A DNA stretch of 59,327 nt from Aquificota bacterium (GCA_015486015.1 WFSL01000001.1:1-59327), one strand, 5' to 3'. Shown: positions 24,402 through 34,257, counted from the first letter of the stretch. Made by a program: numbers and translations. The notes: generated by a model from the letters alone, not told the origin.

Positions 24402-27186
24402 GGAGTGCCTCCTGGAGCAAACTTCTGTTCTCTCTGGTTATCTCCTCATAGGTCTCCATAAACTCCCTACTTGTAGAAAAGCCCAAGGAGCGGGCAAGCA
24501 ACTCCTTCTCCTTAGCATCAATAGGGATATTAGAAAAAGGCACATCATACATAACACGCAGGCGGTTCTCCACACTCCTAAGAAAGAGGAAGGCATCCCT
24601 AAGCCTCCTGTGGGCTCCCTTATCAATCAAACCCATAAGGGCCATCCTGGCCAGTGCTCCCAGGGTCGACGTCCTCCTCACCTCGGCATTATCGGCCCCC
24701 CACAAGAGCTGCCAGAACTGTACAAGAAACTCTATATCAATGATTCCACCAGGGCCGTACTTCACATGATGAGGACCACCGGCCAGCTCCCTCTCCATCT
24801 TGAGCCTCATCTCCCAGATCTGCTTCCCTACATCGGGGGGGAGTGGCGCACCGTACACCCAAGAGTGGATTACGTTGAGAACCTCAGCCTGCAATGCTGG
24901 GTCCCCTACCACTGGCCTCGCCTTCAGCATGGCCTGCCTCTCCCATAGGCGGGCGCTTCTGGTGAGATACCTTCCAAACTCCTCTAATGGATACACCATC
25001 TCACCATGTGCACCATGGGGCCTCAGGCGAAGGTCCACCTTGAAGAGGGTCCCTTCTTTACTCGCAGATGACAAACCCCGCACCAAACCCACTGCCAACC
25101 TATTCTGGCCGGCCTCCTCATTGTTCATCACAAAGACCATATCCAGGTCAGAGTGGTAAGTGAGTTCCCTCCCACCCCACTTCCCCAAAGCCACCACACA
25201 GAGGGGCACCTCCTCCCCCCCTGTCAGCCAAGTCCACAGCCTCCGCACCACCACATCGGCCACCTTGCTCCACAGATGGGTGATCTTTTGCAAGGGGAAA
25301 CCACAGAAGACATCCCCCATGCCTATCCTGAGGATCTCTCGTTGTTTCCAACGACGCAGCTCGTCCAGCCTGGCAGAGAGAGAAGTGATACCCCTGGTGC
25401 GAAGGTCTGTCTCTATCTCCCTCTCCATCTGCTCCACAGGCTCAACCCCATAAATGAAATCGGGATCGGCCAAATAGTCCATAAGCTCAGGATGAGAGAT
25501 GAGGTGATGGGCTAAGTAGGCGCTGCTACCAAATATCCTCATTAAAACTTCCAACACCCCCTGATTTTCCAAAAGGAAGGCATAGAAGGTCCTGCGTCCC
25601 TCCCTCTGAACAGATGCGAAGGCCTCTAAGTGATCCAAGGCCCAGTCAGGATTCACCGTCTCGGATGCCAGCTCTATCAAGCGGGGCAGGAGCCTTGCAA
25701 AGAGGGCCTTTGCCTCTGGTGCAGGGTGCTCAAAGGGCCTCCCTTCTGCCAGGGTCCTTATGTTTCTCATGGCCCTGTGCAAATCCTTAAAGCCACAGGA
25801 AGCCAATACCCCTTCCAGCCCTGCCTCATCCATATATGCCAGCTCCTCTTCTTCCCTTACTGGTGAGAAGAAGCGCTGGAAGATGCCATGCACCCCTACC
25901 CTGTGCCTCTCGAGATCCTCTTCCAAACGCCTTATGCAATCCACATCGGTATATCCCATCATGTACGCCAACCTCTCCTTCTCCAAGGAACTGACCGGTA
26001 ACCTATGGGTCTGCAAGCAGTCCACCATCTGCAGTCGGTTCTCCATTTTCCTCAGAAACACGTATGCAGAGCTCAAGGTCTGATAGTCCCTGCCGGAGAG
26101 GAGGCCCTTACCCATAATCCGATGAAGGGCCCTCAGGGTGTTACGCTCCCTGAGCCACGGCTCTTTACCACCGTAAATGAGCTGGATGGCCTGGGTGACA
26201 AATTCGATCTCCCTTATCCCCCCTCTCCCCAGCTTCACGTTGTATCCCCCCTTCCTTTTGGCCTGGGCATCTATTTTCATCTTTAATTCTCGGATCTCAT
26301 CCAAGGACTTGAAGTCCAGATACCTCCTATAGACAAAGGGCCTGAGTGTCTCCAGAAATTCCCTGCCCAAGGACGCATCCCCTGCCACCGGCCTGGCCTT
26401 GATAAGGGCGGCCCTCTCCCAAGTCTGTCCCCAAGACTCATAGTAGATCTCATAACTCCTTAAAGGTAAGACAATGTCACCCCTGTTCCCCTCAGGGCGC
26501 AAACGCAGATCCACTTTGTACATCTGGCCCTGGGGAGTGACTGCAGAAAGTGCCTTGGTAAGGGCCTCGCACAAGCGGACAAAAAACTGGTGATTCCCCA
26601 CCACCCTGGGTCCGGTGGTCTCCCCCTTCTCCGTCTCGTACACATAGATGAGATCCACATCCGAGTGGAAGTTTAGCTCCATACCTCCAAGCTTCCCCAA
26701 CCCCATAACGGTAAAGGCTGCCTTGGTACCCTCAGGGGTGGTGGGTATCCCGTAAGTTATCTCCAATTCCCCCTCCACTAAGGAGAGGGTGGCTTGGATC
26801 ACGGCATCCGCCAAGTGACTCAACTCCTCCAAGATCACAGGCACGTCTTCCAGGGAGAGGAGATCCCGGACTCCAATTCGGAGATGTTCCCGCTGCTTAT
26901 AAAGGCGGATACCTTCAAGACCCGCACCTTCCCTAAGCATAGCGTTGAGGTGCTCACCATGGAGATGGGAGGGGACAGGGCCCAGCCCAGGAGGGGAGAA
27001 TATCTCCTCCACCCATTGAGGCACGCTAAGGAAGAGCCGTCGAAAACAGGGGCTCACTGAGATCACGAAGAGGAACTCATCAAGGAGGCCTTGATCCCGA
27101 AGGTGCTGACGAATCTGGGGATCCAGAGACGATAAGACATGCTCCGCCTCTTTGTTTCCCCTCCAAGAAGAGAAGGCGCCCCTCAC
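24394..27186 (-). CDS. glnE: Bifunctional glutamine synthetase adenylyltransferase/deadenylase
   Basis: A 930-aa GlnE that adenylylates glutamine synthetase when nitrogen is abundant and removes the AMP when it is scarce. Two nucleotidyltransferase domains are present in tandem: VMGLGKLGGMELNFHSDVDL (about residue 160, deadenylylase) and VALGKWGGRELTYHSDLDMV in the second half (adenylylase). Each is followed by a long helical domain with GRGGIREIEFVTQ or GPGGIIDIEFLVQ. Full length for the family. First gene of the operon; an odd partner for surface-glycan genes. Confidence 0.95.
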   Translation of the reverse strand: MRGAFSSWRGNKEAEHVLSSLDPQIRQHLRDQGLLDEFLFVISVSPCFRRLFLSVPQWVEEIFSPPGLGPVPSHLHGEHLNAMLREGAGLEGIRLYKQREHLRIGVRDLLSLEDVPVILEELSHLADAVIQATLSLVEGELEITYGIPTTPEGTKAAFTVMGLGKLGGMELNFHSDVDLIYVYETEKGETTGPRVVGNHQFFVRLCEALTKALSAVTPQGQMYKVDLRLRPEGNRGDIVLPLRSYEIYYESWGQTWERAALIKARPVAGDASLGREFLETLRPFVYRRYLDFKSLDEIRELKMKIDAQAKRKGGYNVKLGRGGIREIEFVTQAIQLIYGGKEPWLRERNTLRALHRIMGKGLLSGRDYQTLSSAYVFLRKMENRLQMVDCLQTHRLPVSSLEKERLAYMMGYTDVDCIRRLEEDLERHRVGVHGIFQRFFSPVREEEELAYMDEAGLEGVLASCGFKDLHRAMRNIRTLAEGRPFEHPAPEAKALFARLLPRLIELASETVNPDWALDHLEAFASVQREGRRTFYAFLLENQGVLEVLMRIFGSSAYLAHHLISHPELMDYLADPDFIYGVEPVEQMEREIETDLRTRGITSLSARLDELRRWKQREILRIGMGDVFCGFPLQKITHLWSKVADVVVRRLWTWLTGGEEVPLCVVALGKWGGRELTYHSDLDMVFVMNNEEAGQNRLAVGLVRGLSSASKEGTLFKVDLRLRPHGAHGEMVYPLEEFGRYLTRSARLWERQAMLKARPVVGDPALQAEVLNVIHSWVYGAPLPPDVGKQIWEMRLKMERELAGGPHHVKYGPGGIIDIEFLVQFWQLLWGADNAEVRRTSTLGALARMALMGLIDKGAHRRLRDAFLFLRSVENRLRVMYDVPFSNIPIDAKEKELLARSLGFSTSREFMETYEEITRENRSLLQEALLD

Positions 27187-27291
27187 TCTCGCAGGACCCC
27201 CTCTATCCTCTCCCGAAACCCCTCACCGACTCCCCTGCTGCACCAACAATCTTTACTGAACATCCCTTCAAAGATAGCCACAGTGAAGGAG

Positions 27292-27329
27292 AGATGTCAA
27301 AAGACCTGGGGGCCAAGGCCCCCAGGTCT
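27292..27329 (-). terminator. Intrinsic terminator for the porin transcript
   Basis: A near-perfect stem: AGACCTGGGGGCC pairs with GGCCCCCAGGTCT around a short loop (27302-27329). On the minus strand it is followed by TTTTGACATC. It lies about 30 bp after the porin stop at 27358. Confidence 0.85.
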
Positions 27330-27357
27330 GTCAATGGAGCAGAGGGATGAGGGTGTT

Positions 27358-29658
27358 TCAGAACTTCCACATGAGACCCACGTTCATGATGTAGGCCTCA
27401 CCATCGGTATCATCGCCCAGATAATTCTCTTCATCATTGAAGTCCCGATAAGTGAAGGTGGCATTCGCGGTGAAGTTCTTCCAGAAGTTGAGCTCAAAGC
27501 CTGCAGAGGCATCTAACCTATCGTAGCCCAAATCCGACCAATCATTTGCCTTGTCAAAATCACTGTCCCAATAAACCATCACATGAGAAGCCCCTTCCTC
27601 ACAGCTCGGGTGGTGCACATCACTTCCAAAGTCTGGATCGTCATAGTCACCCTCGGAATGGGTATAGGTCAAGTCTCCAAACAGTTTAAGCCACTGCTTT
27701 GGTGTGAAGTCCACAGAGAGATAAACCACATGATTGTCAATATCGTAATCCACCTCATCGTCATCACGTGACCCAGCCTGGGTCACAAAGGAGTGGCCCG
27801 CTCACCCTGCAAAGAAGTCGTAACAAAATCTCGTTTCATACTCATTTCTCTCATAGTTGTAGCCCAAGGTGATAAAGAGATTGTTTATGGGAGACAGCCA
27901 GAAGTTTATCCCGGCAATGTAGGTGTTATTCTCCCAGTCAGAGTCATTGTTTTTCTGATACGTATACTGGAAATTGGCATTTACAGAGTACTTACCAGAA
28001 GGTGCCCAGGTAGCGTTCAGCTTAACCCTATGGGTATCAGTGGGGACATTGGAGGCATCCTTATGCCTGTATGCATTTCTGAAGATCTCATAGTAAGGGG
28101 TACCACCCATCACCAAATCATTCCTGTGCCTTAGACAGATACCGTTGTGGTTTTCAAAGGGATTATCCCGATACTCAAATTCATAGGAGATCCTCCCTGT
28201 TAAGGTCCTGAAAGGTCTGGCATTCAAAGCAATCTTGAGGTCATGTATCTCTGTGATCTCATGATCCAAGAAACCCTCGTCCTTCATAGATGGATCGAAA
28301 TACTTTTTCCAGTGGTAGTTTTTTCTATCAATCTCTTTGAAGGTGTAGCCACCTCTTAAATTATATCCCTTGAGGAACCTCCAGGAGAAGTCAAGACCCG
28401 CTTCTGTCACCCCCCTTTCCATATTGGATTTCCTCTCGTAGCTGAACAAGGAGACAGGCACCCCATATGCAGGGCCAAGCACTGTAGGGTTATTGGCTAT
28501 GTTTTCCATCCTTACGTCCACATCGTCGTTGTCCAGATCGTAATACCTGAAGTGACCAGATAGCGTGAGCCTGTTAGCGAAAAGGGTGCTTGTGAGCCTG
28601 GCAAAGTAGGCATCCATATCGTAACTATTGTTTGTATACTCATTCTCCACCCGAGAGGTCACAAAGCTTCCATAAAAGGTGGTGGCATACGGCAAATCCA
28701 CCCTGAGTTTTACCGCATCTGTATCCTTATCCACGTCGGGCACTTCTCCATACCTTTTACGCTCGTTCTCATAACTCAACCTGCTTTTAAAAACTGTACC
28801 ATATTTAGGATGATATGCATCATCGAACAGATAGTAATTCTTCCTGGCCCTATTGTCGAAGTATCCCTCTGTGTGGAAGTAGCTCGCAGTGACAATTCCA
28901 TACTTGAGAGTAGCGCCTATGCTCACATCGGTTGTGCGCTCATCCACCCTCAAGCCATTGCCCACTACATGGCAGGGCAAGCACTTACCCGCCATGAATG
29001 TGGTCTGTCTCCAGCCCCTCCTCACCTCACGCCTAATCTTCATCTCAGGGATCAAGTAAGGAAAGAACGGGAGCTGGAGCTTTAGATCCCCCTTATGCTC
29101 TGTCCTGAAGATCTCATAGTCTCTGCCCCGATCCATATCCGTGTGGGCATACATCTGAGCACCATGTAGTCCTGTTTCCCCGGTAGTCTTGGTGCAATAG
29201 AAAAGTGGTACAAAGGCAGTCAGATTTGAGACAACCCCATGGGTATCATGAAGCAGGAGCCCTGGTACACCATCAGGAGGTGTATACTTGGCCTTATCAT
29301 GGAATAGTTGATCGTGCCCGGTCCTGTGAATAAAAGAGTTGTAATAGTAAGAGGAACGGAAGATCCGGTCTATATTAAGATAGGCGGAGGTATCCTTGTC
29401 GTCTCTATCCTCGTAGTACCAGTGACCACCAAAGTATGCCTCACCCAGCCTCACATCCATGTTGAGATCCGCCGTGGCAGAGGATCTCATCCCTTCATAT
29501 TCGGAGACCTTCGTCAGCTCATCATCATGACCCACAGACCTATACCCGATTACAGACTTTATCTTTACCCACTTCTTCGGTTCCTCTGCCCTGAGGCTTC
29601 CCCAGAAGCTCACCAGAAATATCAGCACCAAACCACAAATCATCCATCTTCTCATCAT
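27358..29658 (-). CDS. MtrB/PioB-like outer-membrane porin of an electron-conduit, with one in-frame TGA
   Basis: A beta-barrel partner of a decaheme cytochrome, expected to hold the cytochrome across the outer membrane for electron export or import. Signal peptide MMRRWMICGLVLIFLVSFWG with cleavage near residue 24, then many aromatic, Asp-rich alternating strands. The frame is interrupted by one TGA (27802-27804, codon 619). The same frame continues without shift through AGHSFVTQAGSRDDD to a final strand AYIMNVGLMWKF ending in the terminal Phe typical of barrel proteins. Total 766 codons before the final stop. A haem-type motif CLPCH lies near residue 226. Nonsense mutation, sequence error or UGA recoding are all possible. 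Confidence 0.7.
27768..27786 (-). other. SECIS-like hairpin after the in-frame TGA
   Basis: On the minus strand GTGACCCA, loop GGC and TGGGTCAC form a perfect 8-bp stem. The loop begins 23 nt after the TGA at 27802-27804, inside the 16-37 nt window for bacterial SECIS elements, with G at the first loop positions. A lower stem CCAC/GUGG is also possible. It may be chance; no selenocysteine gene is in the window. Confidence 0.35.
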
Positions 29659-29667
29659 ATCACCCCC

Positions 29668-30699
29668 TCACCTCGTGAGCCTTGAGCCGCCACCTGGTAT
29701 CGAGAGGGAAGGCAGATCAGAGCCATGAATAGCCGGGTGACACTGAGTGCACCTGGTCATGATAGCCATTTGCGCTGCATGCTTATGGGGAGCCGTAGCA
29801 AGTGGAAGACCAGGCTCAGGCTGTAATGCCGCATGAAAATGGATACCGTGGCACTGCAGGCAGAGATAAGGCTCGTTCTGCTTCAGGAGATTGTCTGCCA
29901 CTGTACCATGGGGTTCATGGCAGATGGTGCAGTCTTCCACCACAGGGGCATGCTCGAAGGTAAAGGGGCCCCGATACCTGGCGTGGCAATGGAGGCAAAG
30001 CTCGTTTTTGCGCTCATCAGTCCTGAGCAAGGGCTGAACCTGAGAACCATGGGGATTGTGGCAATCAGAACAGGTCATTCTGCCTTCCTTCACGGGATGG
30101 TGATTGGGATAGTTGGTCTTGGCCATGATGTCCTTGTGGCATGTGTAGCAAAGCTCCGGCTCAGGCTTCTTCAAGAGAGCATCCTTCACATGCTTGTGGC
30201 GATAGCCCAGCTTGTTGCGGTAGGCCAGCTTGTCCTTCTTACCGTGGATGGTATGGCATTTGACGCACGAAACACCATTTAATGCATGTTCGGAACCCCG
30301 CCAGTCCATAGTCTCACCATCGGAATGACAACGAGTACAAATAGCCGAGGCCTGGGCAGGCTGTAGCTTGGCTGGATTGATGATGTATTTGGGGTCCTCC
30401 TCGTCTATATGCTTACTCCCCGGTCCGTGACAGGTCTCACAACCTTTGGCCACCATGTTGGGTTTCACCTCGAAACCGGCGATCCTGCCATGGATGGTCT
30501 TCTTAAAATTATCTACTATCTCCTCATGGCAGTCGGCACAGGCCTCCGACCCCACATACTTGGCCCCTTTAACAACAGGAATTTTGGCGTTCACCGCCTT
30601 TTCCTTGACCTCTTTCATGGAGGTACATGCAGTAAACCCTACCAGAAAGAGACCAACCACCAATATCACCAGTCCGCCCTTCCACCGTGTCTTCCTCAT
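29668..30699 (-). CDS. DmsE-type decaheme c-type cytochrome, lipoprotein
   Basis: A 343-aa cytochrome with ten CxxCH haem motifs: CADCH, CETCH, CTRCH, CVKCH, CYTCH, CSDCH, CLHCH, CTICH, CLQCH and CTQCH. The N-terminal signal LVILVVGLFLVGFTAC looks like a lipoprotein signal with FTAC as lipobox. Family role: periplasmic or porin-embedded electron carrier of an MtrA/DmsE-like conduit. Its gene lies 9 bp upstream of the porin gene and is clearly in one operon with it. ATG at 30699 chosen because GAGAGG precedes it by 5 nt; a GTG six bases earlier is possible. Confidence 0.92.
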   Translation of the reverse strand: MRKTRWKGGLVILVVGLFLVGFTACTSMKEVKEKAVNAKIPVVKGAKYVGSEACADCHEEIVDNFKKTIHGRIAGFEVKPNMVAKGCETCHGPGSKHIDEEDPKYIINPAKLQPAQASAICTRCHSDGETMDWRGSEHALNGVSCVKCHTIHGKKDKLAYRNKLGYRHKHVKDALLKKPEPELCYTCHKDIMAKTNYPNHHPVKEGRMTCSDCHNPHGSQVQPLLRTDERKNELCLHCHARYRGPFTFEHAPVVEDCTICHEPHGTVADNLLKQNEPYLCLQCHGIHFHAALQPEPGLPLATAPHKHAAQMAIMTRCTQCHPAIHGSDLPSLSIPGGGSRLTR

Positions 30700-30947
30700 C
30701 TCCACCTCTCCCTAACCTGTGCTCCAAAAATCCATCACCATCAACAGGATCCCACTTCCACCTTAATTCCTTAATTCACAAAAACCTGCTTTTCTCTATC
30801 ACCCCCTTTCCACTTTATTCATCAGAACATGCGAATATTAGAATATCCGAATGTTCCTTCCTTCACAATCACCTTATAAATGCTTCACTGCAAGCTGTCA
30901 ATAGAAAAGTCAATAAATTTTTTCTATAATATCTATTAATTTTTGAG

Positions 30948-31739
30948 CTATTCCACTACACAGAGAGGAGTCACATATAGGGTCTTGGGCTGCCCCTCCT
31001 CGGCCTTGAAGGGAAGCATCTTCTTATCTACCACAATTGCAACGGCCCCCGCATTACCTACACGCAATTGAACACCCTTTCTGAAGGTGATCCTGTAACT
31101 CTCATGGGGCTTGAGGATAAAATCTCTAACGGAACCGTCCTCCAGTTTCATCCAAACCCAACACCGTTCTCTGGCCCGAATCTCCAGCTTGTGGAACTCC
31201 ACCTGTGCTGCCATGGCCTTATCGGGCTCCTCTCTCTCTATAATAGAAGTTGAAGGGCCTTCCTTAGATGCAGGAGGGGGTATCCCCTCCCCTACCGCAT
31301 GTGACTTACCGAGGGATGCAGTGGAAGAGGCCCTGGGCCCAGGGTGCTGCCCCAAAGACTTCCACCCCTTCCAAACAGAAAAGCCACCTATTGTGAGCAT
31401 CAGCAAGACCACAAAAAGGAGGAGCACCTTCGGTTTGATACCTTCCTCCCTCACCTTCCCCACTACTACGGAGGAGAGGTCTATGTGGGATTCAAAGGCC
31501 CCTTCCCTCATTATCTCGGGGGGAAGCTGTAGCACCTGGGATATACGCTCCAGGAAGTGCCGCATATACACGGCCTCTGGAAGCTCCTCCCAGACACCAT
31601 CCTCCAAGTTTCTCACCACAGATAAAGGGACACGAGCCTTCTCAGCCAGCGCTTCCCTACTGAGGCCCTGGGACTCCCTCGCCCCCTTAATCTGAGCCGC
31701 TACATCCTTATACAGCTCCAAGTCACGCATTTCACTCAA
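30948..31739 (-). CDS. rodZ: RodZ-like cell-shape protein
   Basis: A 263-aa membrane protein. The N-terminal helix-turn-helix of HTH_25 type (IKGARESQGLSREALAEKAR, residues 17-36) is followed by VYMRHFLERIS. A transmembrane helix KVLLLFVVLLMLTIGGFSVW lies near residue 104, then a Pro/Ser-rich linker. The periplasmic DUF4115 domain has ARERCWVWMKLEDGSVRDFI and GNAGAVAIVVDK. RodZ links MreB to the elongasome. Last gene of the long minus-strand series. The region 30706-30947 upstream of the cytochrome gene is AT-rich and probably a promoter. Confidence 0.85.
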   Translation of the reverse strand: MSEMRDLELYKDVAAQIKGARESQGLSREALAEKARVPLSVVRNLEDGVWEELPEAVYMRHFLERISQVLQLPPEIMREGAFESHIDLSSVVVGKVREEGIKPKVLLLFVVLLMLTIGGFSVWKGWKSLGQHPGPRASSTASLGKSHAVGEGIPPPASKEGPSTSIIEREEPDKAMAAQVEFHKLEIRARERCWVWMKLEDGSVRDFILKPHESYRITFRKGVQLRVGNAGAVAIVVDKKMLPFKAEEGQPKTLYVTPLCVVE

Positions 31740-31749
31740 CCCTCAGGGC

Positions 31750-32652
31750 TCATTCGAGCTCGTAAAAACCCCTCCTCAGACCCTGTGCCATGGCGTACCT
31801 GCATACCTCCTCATACTCCTGACGGGTGGGCCTCCTATGTATCTCAGGGAATCTATAAGCCTGATGGAGAGGCCTATACTGGAACATGATATTCACATAT
31901 GTATCCTTAGAGATCTCCTTGGCCAAAAAATCCATAATGGCCTTGGAATCCTTCGTCCAGCCCGGCATAACCAAATGGCGTACCAATATACCCCTCACAG
32001 CTAATCCCTCCTCTATCACCAGCTCCCCTACCTGGCTGTGCATCTCCCTCACCACTTCTCTTACTATATCTGGGTAGTCAGGGGCATGAAGATATCTCGA
32101 AGAAGCATCAGGGTCAAAAAATTTTATATCAGGCATATAAATATCGATCAACCCCTTCAACTTCCTGATAACGCTCAATGACTCGTATCCCCCACAGTTG
32201 TAAACCACAGGAAGGCGAAGCCCCTTTTGGGCAGCCAGGTATAGGGCAGAGAGTATCTGAGGGACATAGTGGGTGGGAGTAACCAGATTGATGTTGTGGC
32301 AACCCCTCTCCTGTAGCCAGAGCATGAAGCCACCCATACCCTCCACATCCACCTCGTCACCATGACCCAGGTGGCTTATCTGGTAATTCTGGCAAAAGAC
32401 ACAGCGGAGGTTGCAGTGGGTGAGGAATATAGTTCCAGAGCCCCTCCATCCCACAAGCGGGGGTTCCTCACCAAAGTGGGGTCCAATAGAAGAGACCACA
32501 AGTTCTGCAGGGGCTTTACAGTAGCCTATCTCACCCCGAAGCCGATTCACTCCACAAGCTCTCGGACATAGCACACAACTTTCCAACAGGGCCTCCAACT
32601 CCTGGGCCCTCTCTCTGAGCAACTGAAGGTTATCTACGTAAAGGGGCAACAT
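31750..32652 (-). CDS. Radical SAM protein, PflA-like (YgcF-type activating-enzyme family)
   Basis: A 300-aa radical SAM enzyme. The cluster motif CNLRCVFCQNYQ (CxxxCxxC) is preceded by an N-terminal Cys cluster ESCVLCPRACGVNRLRGEIG that usually binds another metal or Fe-S centre. INLVTPTHYVPQI and YNCGGYESL are typical of the PflX/putative pyruvate-formate-lyase activating group. Substrate unknown. ATG at 32652 or GTG at 32667; it overlaps the TPR lipoprotein gene. A related enzyme is encoded at 57591-58616. Confidence 0.85.
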   Translation of the reverse strand: MLPLYVDNLQLLRERAQELEALLESCVLCPRACGVNRLRGEIGYCKAPAELVVSSIGPHFGEEPPLVGWRGSGTIFLTHCNLRCVFCQNYQISHLGHGDEVDVEGMGGFMLWLQERGCHNINLVTPTHYVPQILSALYLAAQKGLRLPVVYNCGGYESLSVIRKLKGLIDIYMPDIKFFDPDASSRYLHAPDYPDIVREVVREMHSQVGELVIEEGLAVRGILVRHLVMPGWTKDSKAIMDFLAKEISKDTYVNIMFQYRPLHQAYRFPEIHRRPTRQEYEEVCRYAMAQGLRRGFYELE

Positions 32653-33424
32653 CGCGGCATGCAGCACCCAATAGATCTAAATAAACCTTTGCTTTCTGAG
32701 ACCAAATGGTGAGGGGATAATCCCTCACCACCTGTTTGAAGAAGTCACACGCCCCCTCTTTATCCCCCTCGAGATTCTTGAAGAAACCCTGGTAATACAC
32801 CAGGCCAGGGGTCCTCAGATTCAGTGCCACTGCATCATCCAGGATTCCCCGGGCCCTCCCCATCTGCTCCTTTGAGATATAGAAGGCTATTAAATTTTCA
32901 TACGCTTTGGCAAACCTGGGGTTATACCTAATGGCCCGGTAGTAGTCTTCCACGGCCTTCTTCTCATCCCCCATCATCTGATAGGCATAACCCCTATTAT
33001 TGTAGGCAGACTCTGGGGTGAGATAGAAAGGGTTTTTGAGGGCCAGGTTACACTCTTTAATCGCCTCCTTCCACTGCCCCTTTTGGGTATAGAGGATAGC
33101 CAGATTGGTATGGGCCTGGGAATACATGGGATTGATCGCCACAGCCTTCTTAAAGGCATCCATGGCCTTGTCCATCTCACCCAATCCCAGATATGCCACC
33201 CCCATGCTGTCATAGAGCTCGCAGGACTCAGGGTTCAACTTCTCTGCCTCTAAAAACTCTATCAGGGCCTCCTTGTACCTGCCCGATTGGATGTAAGAAA
33301 GCCCAAGCTTGTACTTTAGTCTGAATTGAGTCCTCTCGGCCTCCCTCTTCGCTTGCTTGGAGCTCCCTACGCATCCCCCTACGAAAAGCACCAACACCAA
33401 TACCCAGGCAATCCTTTCCCTCAC
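32630..33424 (-). CDS. TPR lipoprotein (PilF/PilW or NlpI-like)
   Basis: A 264-aa exported lipoprotein: VRERIAWVLVLVLFVGGC has a clear lipobox VGGC. At least five tetratricopeptide units follow, for example YKLGLSYIQSGRYKEALIEF, YDSMGVAYLGLGEMDKAMDA and AHTNLAILYTQKGQWKEAIK. The pattern fits PilF/PilW pilotins, consistent with pilC in the same gene series. The GTG at 33424 is chosen because GAGGAG precedes it and it overlaps the dppC stop as GTGA; the longer open frame upstream would give no signal peptide. Confidence 0.8.
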   Translation of the reverse strand: MRERIAWVLVLVLFVGGCVGSSKQAKREAERTQFRLKYKLGLSYIQSGRYKEALIEFLEAEKLNPESCELYDSMGVAYLGLGEMDKAMDAFKKAVAINPMYSQAHTNLAILYTQKGQWKEAIKECNLALKNPFYLTPESAYNNRGYAYQMMGDEKKAVEDYYRAIRYNPRFAKAYENLIAFYISKEQMGRARGILDDAVALNLRTPGLVYYQGFFKNLEGDKEGACDFFKQVVRDYPLTIWSQKAKVYLDLLGAACRDVAPLRR

Positions 33425-34257
33425 CGCGATCTCCTCAACCTCGGATCCACAGCATCCCTGATACCCTCCCCCAGCAAGTTGTAACCCAGCACTGCAACCA
33501 GGATAGCCAGACCGGGAAAGAGAGAGAGCCACCATGCCACCTCAATATAGTCCTTACCCACTGCAAGGATGGATCCCCAGCTTGGTGTGGGAGGCTGGAC
33601 CCCTATACCCAAGAAACTCAATGCCGACTCTGTGAGGATAGCAGCCCCTACACCCAAGGTGGCTGCTACCAACACGGGAGCCAAGGCATTGGGGAGGATG
33701 TGCCGTAAAAGGATCCTGCCCTTAGAGAGCCCCAAGGCCCTGGCTGCTAACACAAACTCCCTCTCCCTCAGGGTAAGCACCTCTGCCCTCACTAAGCGCG
33801 CTATTCCCATCCACGACGTGATGCCTATCACAACCATGATGTTCCATATGCTGGGCTCCAGGACAGCGATGACCGCCAGTATGAGAAAGAAGGTTGGGAA
33901 GCAGAGCATCACATCCACTAAACGCATAAGCATACTGTCAACCCACCCACCGTAGAAACCTGCCACTCCCCCCACCAAGGTACCCACTACACAAGCAATG
34001 CCAACGGATATCACACCTACCTCTAAAGAGATGCGGGTGCCCCAGATCATACGTGAAAGCAGATCCCTCCCCAAATTATCTGTTCCCAGAGGATGACTCC
34101 AAGAGGGAGGAAGAAGCACTGCATGGGGGTTTATCCTTGCAGGATCGTAAGGGGATATCCAAGGGGCCAAGATGGCCACAATACACAGAAACACTAAGAC
34201 CACTGCCCCAGCCAAGGCCAGTCTGTTTTCAAGCAGCCCTTTCCAGAACCACCTCAA
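33421..34257 (-). CDS. Dipeptide/oligopeptide ABC transporter permease, DppC/OppC type
   Basis: A 278-aa inner-membrane permease. The N-terminal DppC-type tail has ILAPWISPYDPARINP and LGTDNLGRDLLSRMIWGTR. Six membrane segments follow, with the EAA loop ARALGLSKGRILLRHILPNA near residue 185. It is complete but stands alone: no DppB, binding protein or ATPase is nearby. TTG start overlaps the nfu stop (TTGA). Substrate unknown (peptides, nickel or other). It either works with partners elsewhere or is a relic carried in the operon. Confidence 0.9.
   Translation of the reverse strand: MRWFWKGLLENRLALAGAVVLVFLCIVAILAPWISPYDPARINPHAVLLPPSWSHPLGTDNLGRDLLSRMIWGTRISLEVGVISVGIACVVGTLVGGVAGFYGGWVDSMLMRLVDVMLCFPTFFLILAVIAVLEPSIWNIMVVIGITSWMGIARLVRAEVLTLREREFVLAARALGLSKGRILLRHILPNALAPVLVAATLGVGAAILTESALSFLGIGVQPPTPSWGSILAVGKDYIEVAWWLSLFPGLAILVAVLGYNLLGEGIRDAVDPRLRRSR

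Noticed and set aside
27786-27804. Frameshift in the porin gene
   Set aside because: The downstream part is in the same frame as the upstream part, so the break is a single TGA and not a shift. Treating the downstream 142 codons as a separate GTG-start gene would leave it without signal peptide or barrel.
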